Shown here one piece after another: positions 1 through 5,158 of a stretch of DNA of 5,158 nucleotides. This DNA comes from Rhodoferax sp. Its GTDB lineage: Bacteria; Pseudomonadota; Gammaproteobacteria; Burkholderiales; Burkholderiaceae_C. Where the stretch lies: positions 1-5,158 of the forward strand of contig JARXAU010000187.1 of assembly GCA_029865675.1 (NCBI GenBank), written 5' to 3'. Each line of letters opens with the position of its first letter. Position 1 is the stretch's first letter. The position numbers were made by a program, and so were the translations under genes. The notes under the pieces were generated by a model. That model searched no databases. It had not been told where the DNA came from and saw only the letters and a list, made by a program, of their open reading frames with translations.

Positions 1-1037
1 ACGCTATGGAGAATCCGTACCGCCTGAGCCCAGAACTGCAAGCCGCCTTGGGCGCGCGCCTCGGTGCCGTGGCGCTCAACCGCTACCCCGGTGCGCGGGT
101 GCAGGATTTGCGCCATGCACTGGCGCAGTACGCACAAATGCCTGCGGGCTACGACATCCTGGGGGGCAATGGCTCGGACGAGCTGATTTCCCTGTTGGCG
201 CTAGCCTGCGCAGTGGGGGCCGATCCAGCCAACGGCAAGCGGCCCGTGGTGCTGGCGCCGGTGCCGGGGTTTGTGATGTACGCCATGAGCGCGCAACTCC
301 AGGGCCTGGACTTTGTCGGCGTGCCCCTGACCGCAGACTTTGCGCTCGACGTGCCAGCCATGCTCTCGGCCATCGCAGAAACCCAGCCTGCGATCGTGTA
401 TCTGGCCTATCCCAATAACCCCACGGCGAACTTGTGGAACGAGGCGGACATGGCCCAAGTCGTGGCCGCTGCTGCGCAAAGTGGCACCCTGGTGGTGCTG
501 GACGAGGCCTACCAGCCATTTTCGAGCTGCAGCTACCTAGACACCATCCGCGCCCAGCCGCAGGCCCACGCCCACGTGCTGCTGATGCGCACCCTGAGCA
601 AGTTTGGCCTGGCCGGTGTGCGCCTGGGTTATTTGATCGGCCCGCAGGCTTTGGTGGCTGAGTTGGACAAGGTGCGCCCGCCCTACAACATCAGCGTGCT
701 CAACTGCGAGTGCGCCCTGTTTGCGCTGGAGCACGCAGACGCCTTTGCCGCCCAGGCCCAAGCCATTTGTGAGCAGCGCAGCCGCTTGCTGCAAGCGCTG
801 CGCCAGCTGCCCCGCCTGACAGTGTGGGACAGCGACGCCAATATGGTGTTGGTGCGCGTGGCTGCGCGCGCGGGCGCTGACGCGGCAGCCCAGGTGTTCG
901 ACGCCCTGCGCGCGCGTGGCGTGCTCGTAAAAAATGTGACCAAAATGCACCCACTGCTGGCCGACTGCCTGCGCCTGACGGTGGGCACCGCCGATGAAAA
1001 CACGCTGCTGCTCGCGGCATTAGAGGCTTCGTTATGA
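1..1037 (+). CDS. hisC: Histidinol-phosphate aminotransferase HisC, 5'-truncated by window edge
   Basis: PLP-dependent fold-type I aminotransferase of the cytosol; it converts imidazole acetol phosphate plus glutamate to L-histidinol phosphate and 2-oxoglutarate. The reading frame is open to the window edge (codons from base 3). The ATG at 6 is probably internal, because MENPY there aligns with the conserved NENPY-type segment that normally lies about 25-35 residues into HisC, so the true start lies upstream. Numbering from that Met, I see GNGSDEL (54-60), YPNNPT (135-140, PLP-contacting Asn), DEAY (166-169, Asp to the pyridine nitrogen and Tyr), SKFGLAGVRLG (198-208) with Schiff-base Lys199 and phosphate-binding Arg206, and CLRLTVGT (321-328) with substrate-binding Arg323. 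A short polar insertion around residues 71-79 looks longer than I expect for relatives. The stop overlaps the hisB start as ATGA, which suggests translational coupling. Family and role are secure; only the N-terminus is unseen. Confidence 0.95.
   Translation, partial: AMENPYRLSPELQAALGARLGAVALNRYPGARVQDLRHALAQYAQMPAGYDILGGNGSDELISLLALACAVGADPANGKRPVVLAPVPGFVMYAMSAQLQGLDFVGVPLTADFALDVPAMLSAIAETQPAIVYLAYPNNPTANLWNEADMAQVVAAAAQSGTLVVLDEAYQPFSSCSYLDTIRAQPQAHAHVLLMRTLSKFGLAGVRLGYLIGPQALVAELDKVRPPYNISVLNCECALFALEHADAFAAQAQAICEQRSRLLQALRQLPRLTVWDSDANMVLVRVAARAGADAAAQVFDALRARGVLVKNVTKMHPLLADCLRLTVGTADENTLLLAALEASL
1022..1026 (+). promoter_or_regulatory. Shine-Dalgarno-like site for hisB
   Basis: AGAGG lies inside the last codons of hisC, 7 bases before the hisB ATG at 1034. 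The spacing is typical for a ribosome binding site and supports that start. With the ATGA overlap it suggests that ribosomes finishing hisC can reinitiate on hisB. Confidence 0.55.
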
Positions 1038-1675
1038 CCCAAAATGCTCTGATTGAAGCGCCCGCCGCCGCAGGCCAGCCGCGCGCGGCCCGCACCGCCG
1101 AGGTGGTGCGCAACACCGCCGAAACGCGTATTCGCGTCAAAGTAAACCTCGACGGCAGCGGCCACTCCCGCTTGTCCACCGGCATTGGCTTTTTTGACCA
1201 CATGCTCGACCAGATTGCCCGCCACGGCCTGATGGACCTGGACATTGAGGCCGAAGGCGACCTGCACATCGACGGCCACCACACGGTGGAAGACGTGGGC
1301 ATCACCCTGGGACAGGCCGTGTTGAAGGCCGTGGGCGACAAAAAAGGCATTCGCCGCTACGGCCACGCCTATGTGCCCTTGGACGAAGCGCTGTCGCGCG
1401 TGGTGATCGACCTCTCTGGCCGCCCGGGTTTGACCATGAACATCCCATTCACCAGTGGCAGCATTGGCGGCTTTGACACCCAGCTCACACACGAGTTTTT
1501 CCAGGGATTTGTCAACCACGCGGGTGTGACGCTGCACATTGACAACCTCAAGGGCGACAACGCCCACCACCAGGCTGAAACCGTGTTCAAAGCCTTTGCC
1601 CGCGCCCTGCGCAGCGCGCTGGAATACGACCCGCGCGCGCTGGACGCCATTCCCTCCACCAAGGGCTCGCTCTAG
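1034..1675 (+). CDS. hisB: Imidazoleglycerol-phosphate dehydratase HisB (monofunctional)
   Basis: Manganese-dependent dehydratase that converts imidazole glycerol phosphate to imidazole acetol phosphate; the family forms a 24-subunit cytosolic assembly. The 213-residue protein is dehydratase only and has no N-terminal phosphatase domain like that of E. coli HisB, so histidinol-phosphate phosphatase must be encoded elsewhere. The core begins at about residue 22 with AEVVRNTAET, followed by FFDHMLDQIARHG (53-65), DGHHTVEDVG (80-89, metal ligands His82, His83 and Glu86) and GDNAHHQAE (174-182, ligands His178, His179 and Glu182). It ends in the usual PSTKGSL. The first 20 or so residues are an Ala-rich, poorly conserved extension. 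The start at 1034 is chosen because it overlaps the hisC stop by 4 bases, has AGAGG upstream, and no other start fits before the conserved core. The ligands and length match the family. Confidence 0.97.
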   Translation: MTQNALIEAPAAAGQPRAARTAEVVRNTAETRIRVKVNLDGSGHSRLSTGIGFFDHMLDQIARHGLMDLDIEAEGDLHIDGHHTVEDVGITLGQAVLKAVGDKKGIRRYGHAYVPLDEALSRVVIDLSGRPGLTMNIPFTSGSIGGFDTQLTHEFFQGFVNHAGVTLHIDNLKGDNAHHQAETVFKAFARALRSALEYDPRALDAIPSTKGSL

Positions 1676-1690
1676 CCCCTTCGCGTCCCT

Positions 1691-1695
1691 GGGAG
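1691..1695 (+). promoter_or_regulatory. Shine-Dalgarno site for hisH
   Basis: GGGAG lies 9 bases before the hisH ATG at 1705, within the 29-base hisB-hisH spacer (1676-1704). It is one of the two recognisable ribosome binding sites in the window and fixes the hisH start. The spacer shows no hairpin or promoter-like pair of boxes. Confidence 0.5.
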
Positions 1696-1704
1696 CCGCT
1701 TGCC

Positions 1705-2361
1705 ATGAAAACCGTCGCCATCGTCGATTACGGCATGGGCAATTTGCGCTCTGTCACCCAGGCGGTGATGCACGCCGCCGAGCACGTGGGCGTGCAGGCG
1801 GTGTGGGCACGTACTTCGCAAGAGGTGATGGACGCCGACCGCGTGGTGCTGCCCGGCCAAGGCGGCATGCGCGACTGCATGCGCGAGTTGCATGATTCCG
1901 GCATGCTGCCCGCCGTCTTGCACGCCGCCGCCCACAAGCCGCTCATGGGCGTGTGCGTGGGCATGCAAATGCTGCTAGACCACAGCGAAGAGTTGGACAC
2001 ACCGTGCCTGGGCTTGCTGCCCGGCAATGTGGTGAAGTTTGACCTGCTTGGCCAACTGCAGGCTGACGGCAGCCGCTTCAAAGTGCCGCAAATGGGCTGG
2101 AACCAAGTGTGGCGCAACAACCATGGCCACGCGCCCCATCCGGTCTGGGGTGAGGTGCCCGATGGCAGTTATTTCTATTTTGTACACAGCTATTGCGCCA
2201 AACCGTCCGATGCGCGCCACAGCGTGGGCGAAACCGACTACGGTTCGTGCTTTAGCTCCGCCATTGCGCGCGATAATATTTTTGCCACTCAGTTCCACCC
2301 CGAAAAAAGCGCCAAGCAAGGCCTGGCTCTTTACCGTAATTTCTTGCGTTGGAATCCGTGA
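1705..2361 (+). CDS. hisH: Imidazole glycerol phosphate synthase, glutamine amidotransferase subunit HisH
   Basis: Class I (triad) glutamine amidotransferase. It hydrolyses glutamine and passes ammonia to HisF in the HisH-HisF complex, which makes IGP and AICAR from PRFAR. The 218-residue length is usual. The N-terminus VAIVDYGMGNLRS (4-16) is the classic HisH opening. The nucleophile elbow is GVCVGMQ (82-88) with Cys84, and the other triad members are His198 and Glu200 in QFHPEKS (196-202). VPQMGWN (127-133) is the conserved P-x-M-G-W-N segment. The oxyanion-strand loop reads PGQG (50-53), where the well-studied enzymes have PGVG. The start at 1705 is supported by GGGAG 9 bases upstream and by the immediate match to the family N-terminus. 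Its obligate partner hisF lies about 1.6 kb downstream, separated by hisA and a mutarotase-like gene. Confidence 0.97.
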   Translation: MKTVAIVDYGMGNLRSVTQAVMHAAEHVGVQAVWARTSQEVMDADRVVLPGQGGMRDCMRELHDSGMLPAVLHAAAHKPLMGVCVGMQMLLDHSEELDTPCLGLLPGNVVKFDLLGQLQADGSRFKVPQMGWNQVWRNNHGHAPHPVWGEVPDGSYFYFVHSYCAKPSDARHSVGETDYGSCFSSAIARDNIFATQFHPEKSAKQGLALYRNFLRWNP

Positions 2362-2408
2362 TTATTGTTTTTTAGTTTGCCAATTTTTTCACTCACTGTT
2401 CAAGCACC
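2362..2408 (+). other. AT-rich hisH-hisA spacer, leader of hisA
   Basis: These 47 bases are about 30% G+C by direct count (14 of 47), in sharp contrast to the genes on either side. They contain two runs of T (2368-2373 and 2384-2389). I see no GC-rich stem before either run, so a Rho-independent terminator is not supported. No Shine-Dalgarno sequence precedes the hisA ATG. A TTGCCA at 2377-2382 resembles a -35 box, but no acceptable -10 box follows at the right distance. The likeliest role is an unstructured translation initiation region for hisA; a weak internal promoter is possible but not shown. Confidence 0.4.
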
Positions 2409-3149
2409 ATGCTGTTAATTCCCGCGATTGACCTCAAAGACGGCCACTGCGTTCGCCTCAAACAGGGCGATATGGGCCAATCCACCACCTTCGGCGAAGA
2501 CCCGGCGGTCATGGCGCGCAGCTGGGTGGACAAGGGCGCGCGGCGCTTGCATCTGGTGGACTTGAACGGCGCTTTTGCCGGGCACCCCAAGAACGAGATG
2601 GCGATCCGCAAAATTCTGAAAGAAGTCGGCGGCGAAGTTGACGTTCAGCTCGGCGGCGGCATTCGCGACCTGGACACGATTGAGCGCTACCTGGACGCTG
2701 GTTTGCGCTACGTCATTATTGGCACTGCCGCAGTGAAAAACCCCGGATTTCTGCAAGACGCCTGCACCGCCTTTGGCGGCCACATCATCGTGGGCCTGGA
2801 CGCACGCGACGGCAAAGTCGCCACCGACGGCTGGAGCAAGCTCACCCGCCACGACGTGGTGGACCTGGGCAAAAAGTTTGAAGACTACGGTGTCGAATCC
2901 ATTATTTACACCGACATTGGCCGCGACGGCATGCTCACCGGCATCAATATTGACGCCACCGTCAAACTGGCCCAGGCTTTGTCGATTCCTGTTATCGCGT
3001 CCGGTGGCCTGAGCAATTTGGCCGACATTGAGGCGCTGTGCGCCGTAGAGGACGAGGGCGTGGAGGGCGTGATTTGTGGCCGCGCCATCTACACCGGCGA
3101 CCTTGATTTTGCTGCCGGACAAGCGCGCGCTGACGAAATCAATGGCTGA
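2409..3149 (+). CDS. hisA: ProFAR isomerase HisA
   Basis: 1-(5-phosphoribosyl)-5-[(5-phosphoribosylamino)methylideneamino]imidazole-4-carboxamide isomerase. It performs an Amadori rearrangement of ProFAR to PRFAR, the substrate of HisF-HisH. The 246-residue (beta/alpha)8 barrel has the usual length. The catalytic pair is Asp8 (IPAIDLKDG, 4-12) and Asp131 (VGLDARDG, 128-135). Phosphate-binding loops are GGGIRD (82-87) and ASGGLSN (197-203), and the YTDIGRDGML strand (167-176) carries Thr168 and Asp169. The start at 2409 gives the standard MLLIPAIDLKDG N-terminus, although no Shine-Dalgarno site precedes it. It is a paralogue of HisF downstream, and the two share the half-barrel repeat layout. 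Its last 8 bases overlap the start of the mutarotase-like gene. Confidence 0.97.
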   Translation: MLLIPAIDLKDGHCVRLKQGDMGQSTTFGEDPAVMARSWVDKGARRLHLVDLNGAFAGHPKNEMAIRKILKEVGGEVDVQLGGGIRDLDTIERYLDAGLRYVIIGTAAVKNPGFLQDACTAFGGHIIVGLDARDGKVATDGWSKLTRHDVVDLGKKFEDYGVESIIYTDIGRDGMLTGINIDATVKLAQALSIPVIASGGLSNLADIEALCAVEDEGVEGVICGRAIYTGDLDFAAGQARADEING

Positions 3150-3999
3150 TGGCGGCGCGCTGTGCCGCAGCGAAACCCAGCACGGCCAGCCCGGCTGGCG
3201 CCTCACGCTGGCCAATGGCGACACGGTGTGGGTGGCCTTGCAGGGCGCGCAGGTGGTGTCTTGGAAGGCAGCGGGCCGTGAGCGCCTGTACCTGAGCCCG
3301 AGCACCCACTGGGACGGCCACAGCGCCATTCGCGGCGGAATACCCGTGTGTTTTCCCCAGTTCAACCAGCGCGGCAGCCTGCCCAAGCACGGGTTCGCCC
3401 GCAACAGCATGTGGACGGCAGGGCATTTCACGGTGCACGATGACCGCGTGCAGCAAGATTTCACCCTGTCCTGGAGCGCCCAGACCCTGGCCATTTGGCA
3501 GCCGCGCTTTGAGGCGCGCCTGAGGGTAGCGCTGGCCACTAACGAATTGACCGTGACGCTCACTGTGCACAACCTGGACACCCGACCCTTTGCGTTCTCC
3601 GGCGCTTTGCATAGCTATTTGGCGGTAGACGATATTGCGCATGCGCGCCTGCACGGCCTGCAAGGCCAGCCCGGGTGGGATGCTCTGACCGACCGCCACG
3701 CCAGCGCCGCCGCCGAGTTGCAGTTTGAAGGGGAATTTGACCGCGTTTACAGCGCCGCACCCGAAGCCTTGCAATTGCGCGATGGCGCGCAGCGGCTAGA
3801 GATCAGCCAGAGCCCGAGCTGGGCAAACAGCGTGGTGTGGAACCCTGGAGCGGACAAGTGCGCCGCCATGGCCGATTTGCCGCCCGACGGCTTTACCCAC
3901 TTTGTGTGCGTAGAAGCGGCGCAGGTGTTTGCCCCCATCACCGTTGCCGCCGCCACGAACTGGCAGGGTTGGCAACGGTTTCAAGTGTTGACGGACTGA
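3142..3999 (+). CDS. D-hexose-6-phosphate mutarotase-like protein (aldose 1-epimerase superfamily)
   Basis: This looks like the YeaD/YMR099c branch of the aldose 1-epimerase (galactose mutarotase) superfamily, whose characterised members interconvert the alpha and beta anomers of glucose 6-phosphate and related hexose 6-phosphates. The 285 residues form a predicted beta-sandwich with no signal peptide, so it should be cytosolic. Family marks are IRGGIPVCFPQF (63-74), HGFAR (83-87), ALHSYLAV (155-162) with the likely catalytic His157, DRVY (200-203), VVWNPG (231-236) and FVCVEAA (254-260) with the likely catalytic base Glu258. The arginines expected to bind phosphate (Arg64 and Arg87) are present, which favours a sugar phosphate over a free sugar. 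An in-frame ATG at 3076 exists, but it lies inside hisA and adds 22 residues before the domain. I chose 3142 because it overlaps the hisA stop by only 8 bases (ATGGCTGA). No good Shine-Dalgarno site is seen, so coupling to hisA is likely. Base composition matches its neighbours. Real substrate unknown. Confidence 0.88.
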   Translation: MADGGALCRSETQHGQPGWRLTLANGDTVWVALQGAQVVSWKAAGRERLYLSPSTHWDGHSAIRGGIPVCFPQFNQRGSLPKHGFARNSMWTAGHFTVHDDRVQQDFTLSWSAQTLAIWQPRFEARLRVALATNELTVTLTVHNLDTRPFAFSGALHSYLAVDDIAHARLHGLQGQPGWDALTDRHASAAAELQFEGEFDRVYSAAPEALQLRDGAQRLEISQSPSWANSVVWNPGADKCAAMADLPPDGFTHFVCVEAAQVFAPITVAAATNWQGWQRFQVLTD

Positions 4000-4002
4000 A
4001 CC

Positions 4003-4785
4003 ATGCTGGCCAAACGCATCATCCCTTGCCTGGACGTGACCGGTGGGCGCGTCGTCAAAGGCGTGAACTTTGTCGAACTGCGCGACGCCGGCGACCCGGT
4101 GGAAATCGCTGCACGCTACAACGAGCAGGGCGCCGATGAACTCACTTTTCTGGACATCACCGCCACCAGCGACGCCCGCGATGTCATATTGCACATCATC
4201 GAAGCCGTGGCCTCGCAGGTGTTTATTCCGCTCACCGTGGGCGGTGGGGTACGTACCGTGGATGATGTGCGCCGCCTGCTCAACGTCGGGGCCGACAAGG
4301 TGAGCTTTAACTCGGCGGCGATTGCCAAGCCCCAGGTGATTGAAGACGCCTCGCACAAGTACGGCGCCCAATGCATCGTGGTAGCCATTGACGCCAAGCG
4401 CCGCGTGGGCGAGGCACTACAACTGCGCGGGCCGGGCTGGGACGTGTTCAGCCACGGCGGACGCCAAAACACCGGCCTGGACGCCGTCGCCTGGGCCACC
4501 GAGATGGCGCGCCGGGGCGCGGGCGAGATTTTGCTCACTAGCATGGACCGCGACGGCACCAAGAGTGGTTTTGACTTGGAGTTGACCCGTGCGGTGGCCG
4601 ACGCCGTGCCGGTGCCGGTCATCGCCTCGGGCGGTGTGGGCACGCTGGACCACTTGGCCGACGGCGTGAGCCTAGGCGGTGCCGACGCGGTGCTGGCGGC
4701 CAGCATTTTTCATTACGGCGAATTCACCGTGGGCCAGGCCAAAGCTCGCATGGCCGCGCGCGGCATTCCCGTGCGACTGGATTGA
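4003..4785 (+). CDS. hisF: Imidazole glycerol phosphate synthase, cyclase subunit HisF
   Basis: Cyclase half of IGP synthase. It takes ammonia from HisH through the barrel and converts PRFAR to imidazole glycerol phosphate and AICAR, the latter recycled to purine synthesis. The 260-residue (beta/alpha)8 barrel has the usual length. The catalytic acids are Asp11 (RIIPCLDVTGGRVVKG, 5-20) and Asp130 (VVAIDAKR, 126-133). Phosphate loops are GGGVRT (80-85) and ASGGVGT (208-214). LTSMDRDGTKSGFD (178-191) and DVFSHGGRQNTGLDA (147-161) are characteristic HisF segments. The start at 4003 gives the standard MLAKRIIPCLDV N-terminus and lies 3 bases after the mutarotase-like stop; only a weak ACGGA (3991-3995) serves as a ribosome binding site. 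hisI starts 2 bases after its stop, so the last genes of the window form one tight transcription unit. Confidence 0.98.
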   Translation: MLAKRIIPCLDVTGGRVVKGVNFVELRDAGDPVEIAARYNEQGADELTFLDITATSDARDVILHIIEAVASQVFIPLTVGGGVRTVDDVRRLLNVGADKVSFNSAAIAKPQVIEDASHKYGAQCIVVAIDAKRRVGEALQLRGPGWDVFSHGGRQNTGLDAVAWATEMARRGAGEILLTSMDRDGTKSGFDLELTRAVADAVPVPVIASGGVGTLDHLADGVSLGGADAVLAASIFHYGEFTVGQAKARMAARGIPVRLD

Positions 4786-4787
4786 CT

Positions 4788-5158
4788 ATGGGCTGGCTGG
4801 ATGAAATTCGCTGGGACGCCCAGGGCCTGGTGCCCGCGATTGCGCAAGAGCGGGGCAGCAAAGACGTGCTGATGTTTGCCTGGATGAACCGCGAGGCGCT
4901 GCAAAAAACCGCCGAGTTGGGCCGCGCGGTGTATTTCAGCCGCTCGCGCAACAAACTCTGGTTCAAGGGCGAAGAGTCCGGCCATGTGCAACTGGTGCAC
5001 GAAATCCGGGTCGATTGCGATACCGACGTGGTGCTTCTTACTGTCACCCAGCAAGGGCATACTCCGGGCATCGCCTGCCACACGGGGCGCCATAGCTGCA
5101 TTTTCAGTGTTCTGAAAGACGGCCAGTGGCAGGCCGTTGACCCGGTGCTGAACAACCC
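4788..5158 (+). CDS. hisI: Phosphoribosyl-AMP cyclohydrolase HisI, 3'-truncated by window edge
   Basis: Zinc- and magnesium-dependent hydrolase that opens the adenine ring of phosphoribosyl-AMP to give ProFAR, the HisA substrate. The frame runs open from the ATG at 4788 to the window end, giving 123 full codons and a partial Pro codon. Visible motifs are MFAWMNREAL (29-38), YFSRSRNKLWFKGEESGH (49-66), the metal site VDCDTD (75-80: Asp76, Cys77, Asp78, Asp80) and CHTGRHSC (97-104), with zinc-ligand cysteines 97 and 104. Residues 116-124 (AVDPVLNNP) look like the usual tail of a monofunctional proteobacterial HisI of about 130-140 residues, so only a short tail should be missing. The E. coli-type HisI-HisE fusion is therefore unlikely, and a separate hisE probably follows. 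The start lies 2 bases after the hisF stop and gives the typical GWLDEIRWD opening. Confidence 0.95.
   Translation, partial: MGWLDEIRWDAQGLVPAIAQERGSKDVLMFAWMNREALQKTAELGRAVYFSRSRNKLWFKGEESGHVQLVHEIRVDCDTDVVLLTVTQQGHTPGIACHTGRHSCIFSVLKDGQWQAVDPVLNN

Noticed and set aside
6..8. ATG at 6 as the true hisC start
   Set aside because: The protein would begin at the conserved NENPY-type segment and lack the N-terminal part found in the family. The frame is open to the window edge, so this Met is most likely internal.
683..1570. Open frame of 295 codons on the - strand across the hisC-hisB junction
   Set aside because: It is a shadow frame opposite conserved hisC and hisB motifs, with biased composition and no recognisable domain.
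2362..2408. Rho-independent terminator suggested by the T runs after hisH
   Set aside because: No GC-rich inverted repeat precedes either T run, and the following genes belong to the same pathway.
3076..3141. Upstream in-frame ATG at 3076 as the start of the mutarotase-like gene
   Set aside because: It would place 22 extra residues inside the hisA coding region ahead of the domain. The ATG at 3142 gives a normal short overlap and a normal family N-terminus.
2415..3581. Long open frame of 388 codons on the - strand across hisA and the mutarotase-like gene
   Set aside because: It is antisense to two well-supported genes in GC-rich DNA, where stop codons are rare in shadow frames. Its translation shows no recognisable family motif and has shadow-like composition (rich in Ala, Val, His and Gln).
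4753..4764. Perfect 12-base palindrome GCCGCGCGCGGC near the end of hisF
   Set aside because: It encodes conserved-style HisF C-terminal residues in Ala/Arg codons and is expected by chance in GC-rich coding DNA. No paired site or regulatory context is seen.

Overview
The window is a GC-rich (by eye about 60-65% G+C), densely packed stretch of a bacterial histidine biosynthesis operon, with every gene on the + strand. In order: hisC (5' end cut off by the window), hisB, hisH, hisA, a D-hexose-6-phosphate mutarotase-like gene, hisF, and hisI (3' end cut off by the window). Gene order, the separate monofunctional HisB and HisI, and sequence style (for example HisC with the APVPGFVMY and NPTANLW segments) suggest a betaproteobacterium of the order Burkholderiales, most like the Comamonadaceae. 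This assignment rests on recalled family sequences, not on a search.

Layout: hisC (1-1037) overlaps hisB (1034-1675) by the 4-base ATGA. A 29-base spacer with a clear Shine-Dalgarno sequence leads to hisH (1705-2361). A 47-base AT-rich spacer (about 30% G+C) without a recognisable ribosome binding site leads to hisA (2409-3149). The mutarotase-like gene (3142-3999) overlaps the end of hisA by 8 bases. hisF (4003-4785) follows after 3 bases and hisI (4788 to the window end) after 2 more. No intergenic stretch exceeds 50 bases, and I see no RNA gene, mobile element, CRISPR array or convincing terminator.

How the genes work together: HisI hydrolyses the adenine ring of phosphoribosyl-AMP to give ProFAR. 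HisA isomerises ProFAR to PRFAR. The HisH-HisF complex uses glutamine-derived ammonia to turn PRFAR into imidazole glycerol phosphate (IGP) and AICAR. HisB dehydrates IGP to imidazole acetol phosphate, and HisC transaminates that to histidinol phosphate. Steps not seen here (HisG, HisE, HisD, histidinol-phosphate phosphatase) must be encoded outside; hisG and hisD upstream and hisE downstream would be typical.

All histidine enzymes keep their key catalytic residues where visible. The one real oddity is the sugar-phosphate mutarotase homologue tightly built into the operon between hisA and hisF. I found no evidence of a wholly new system.
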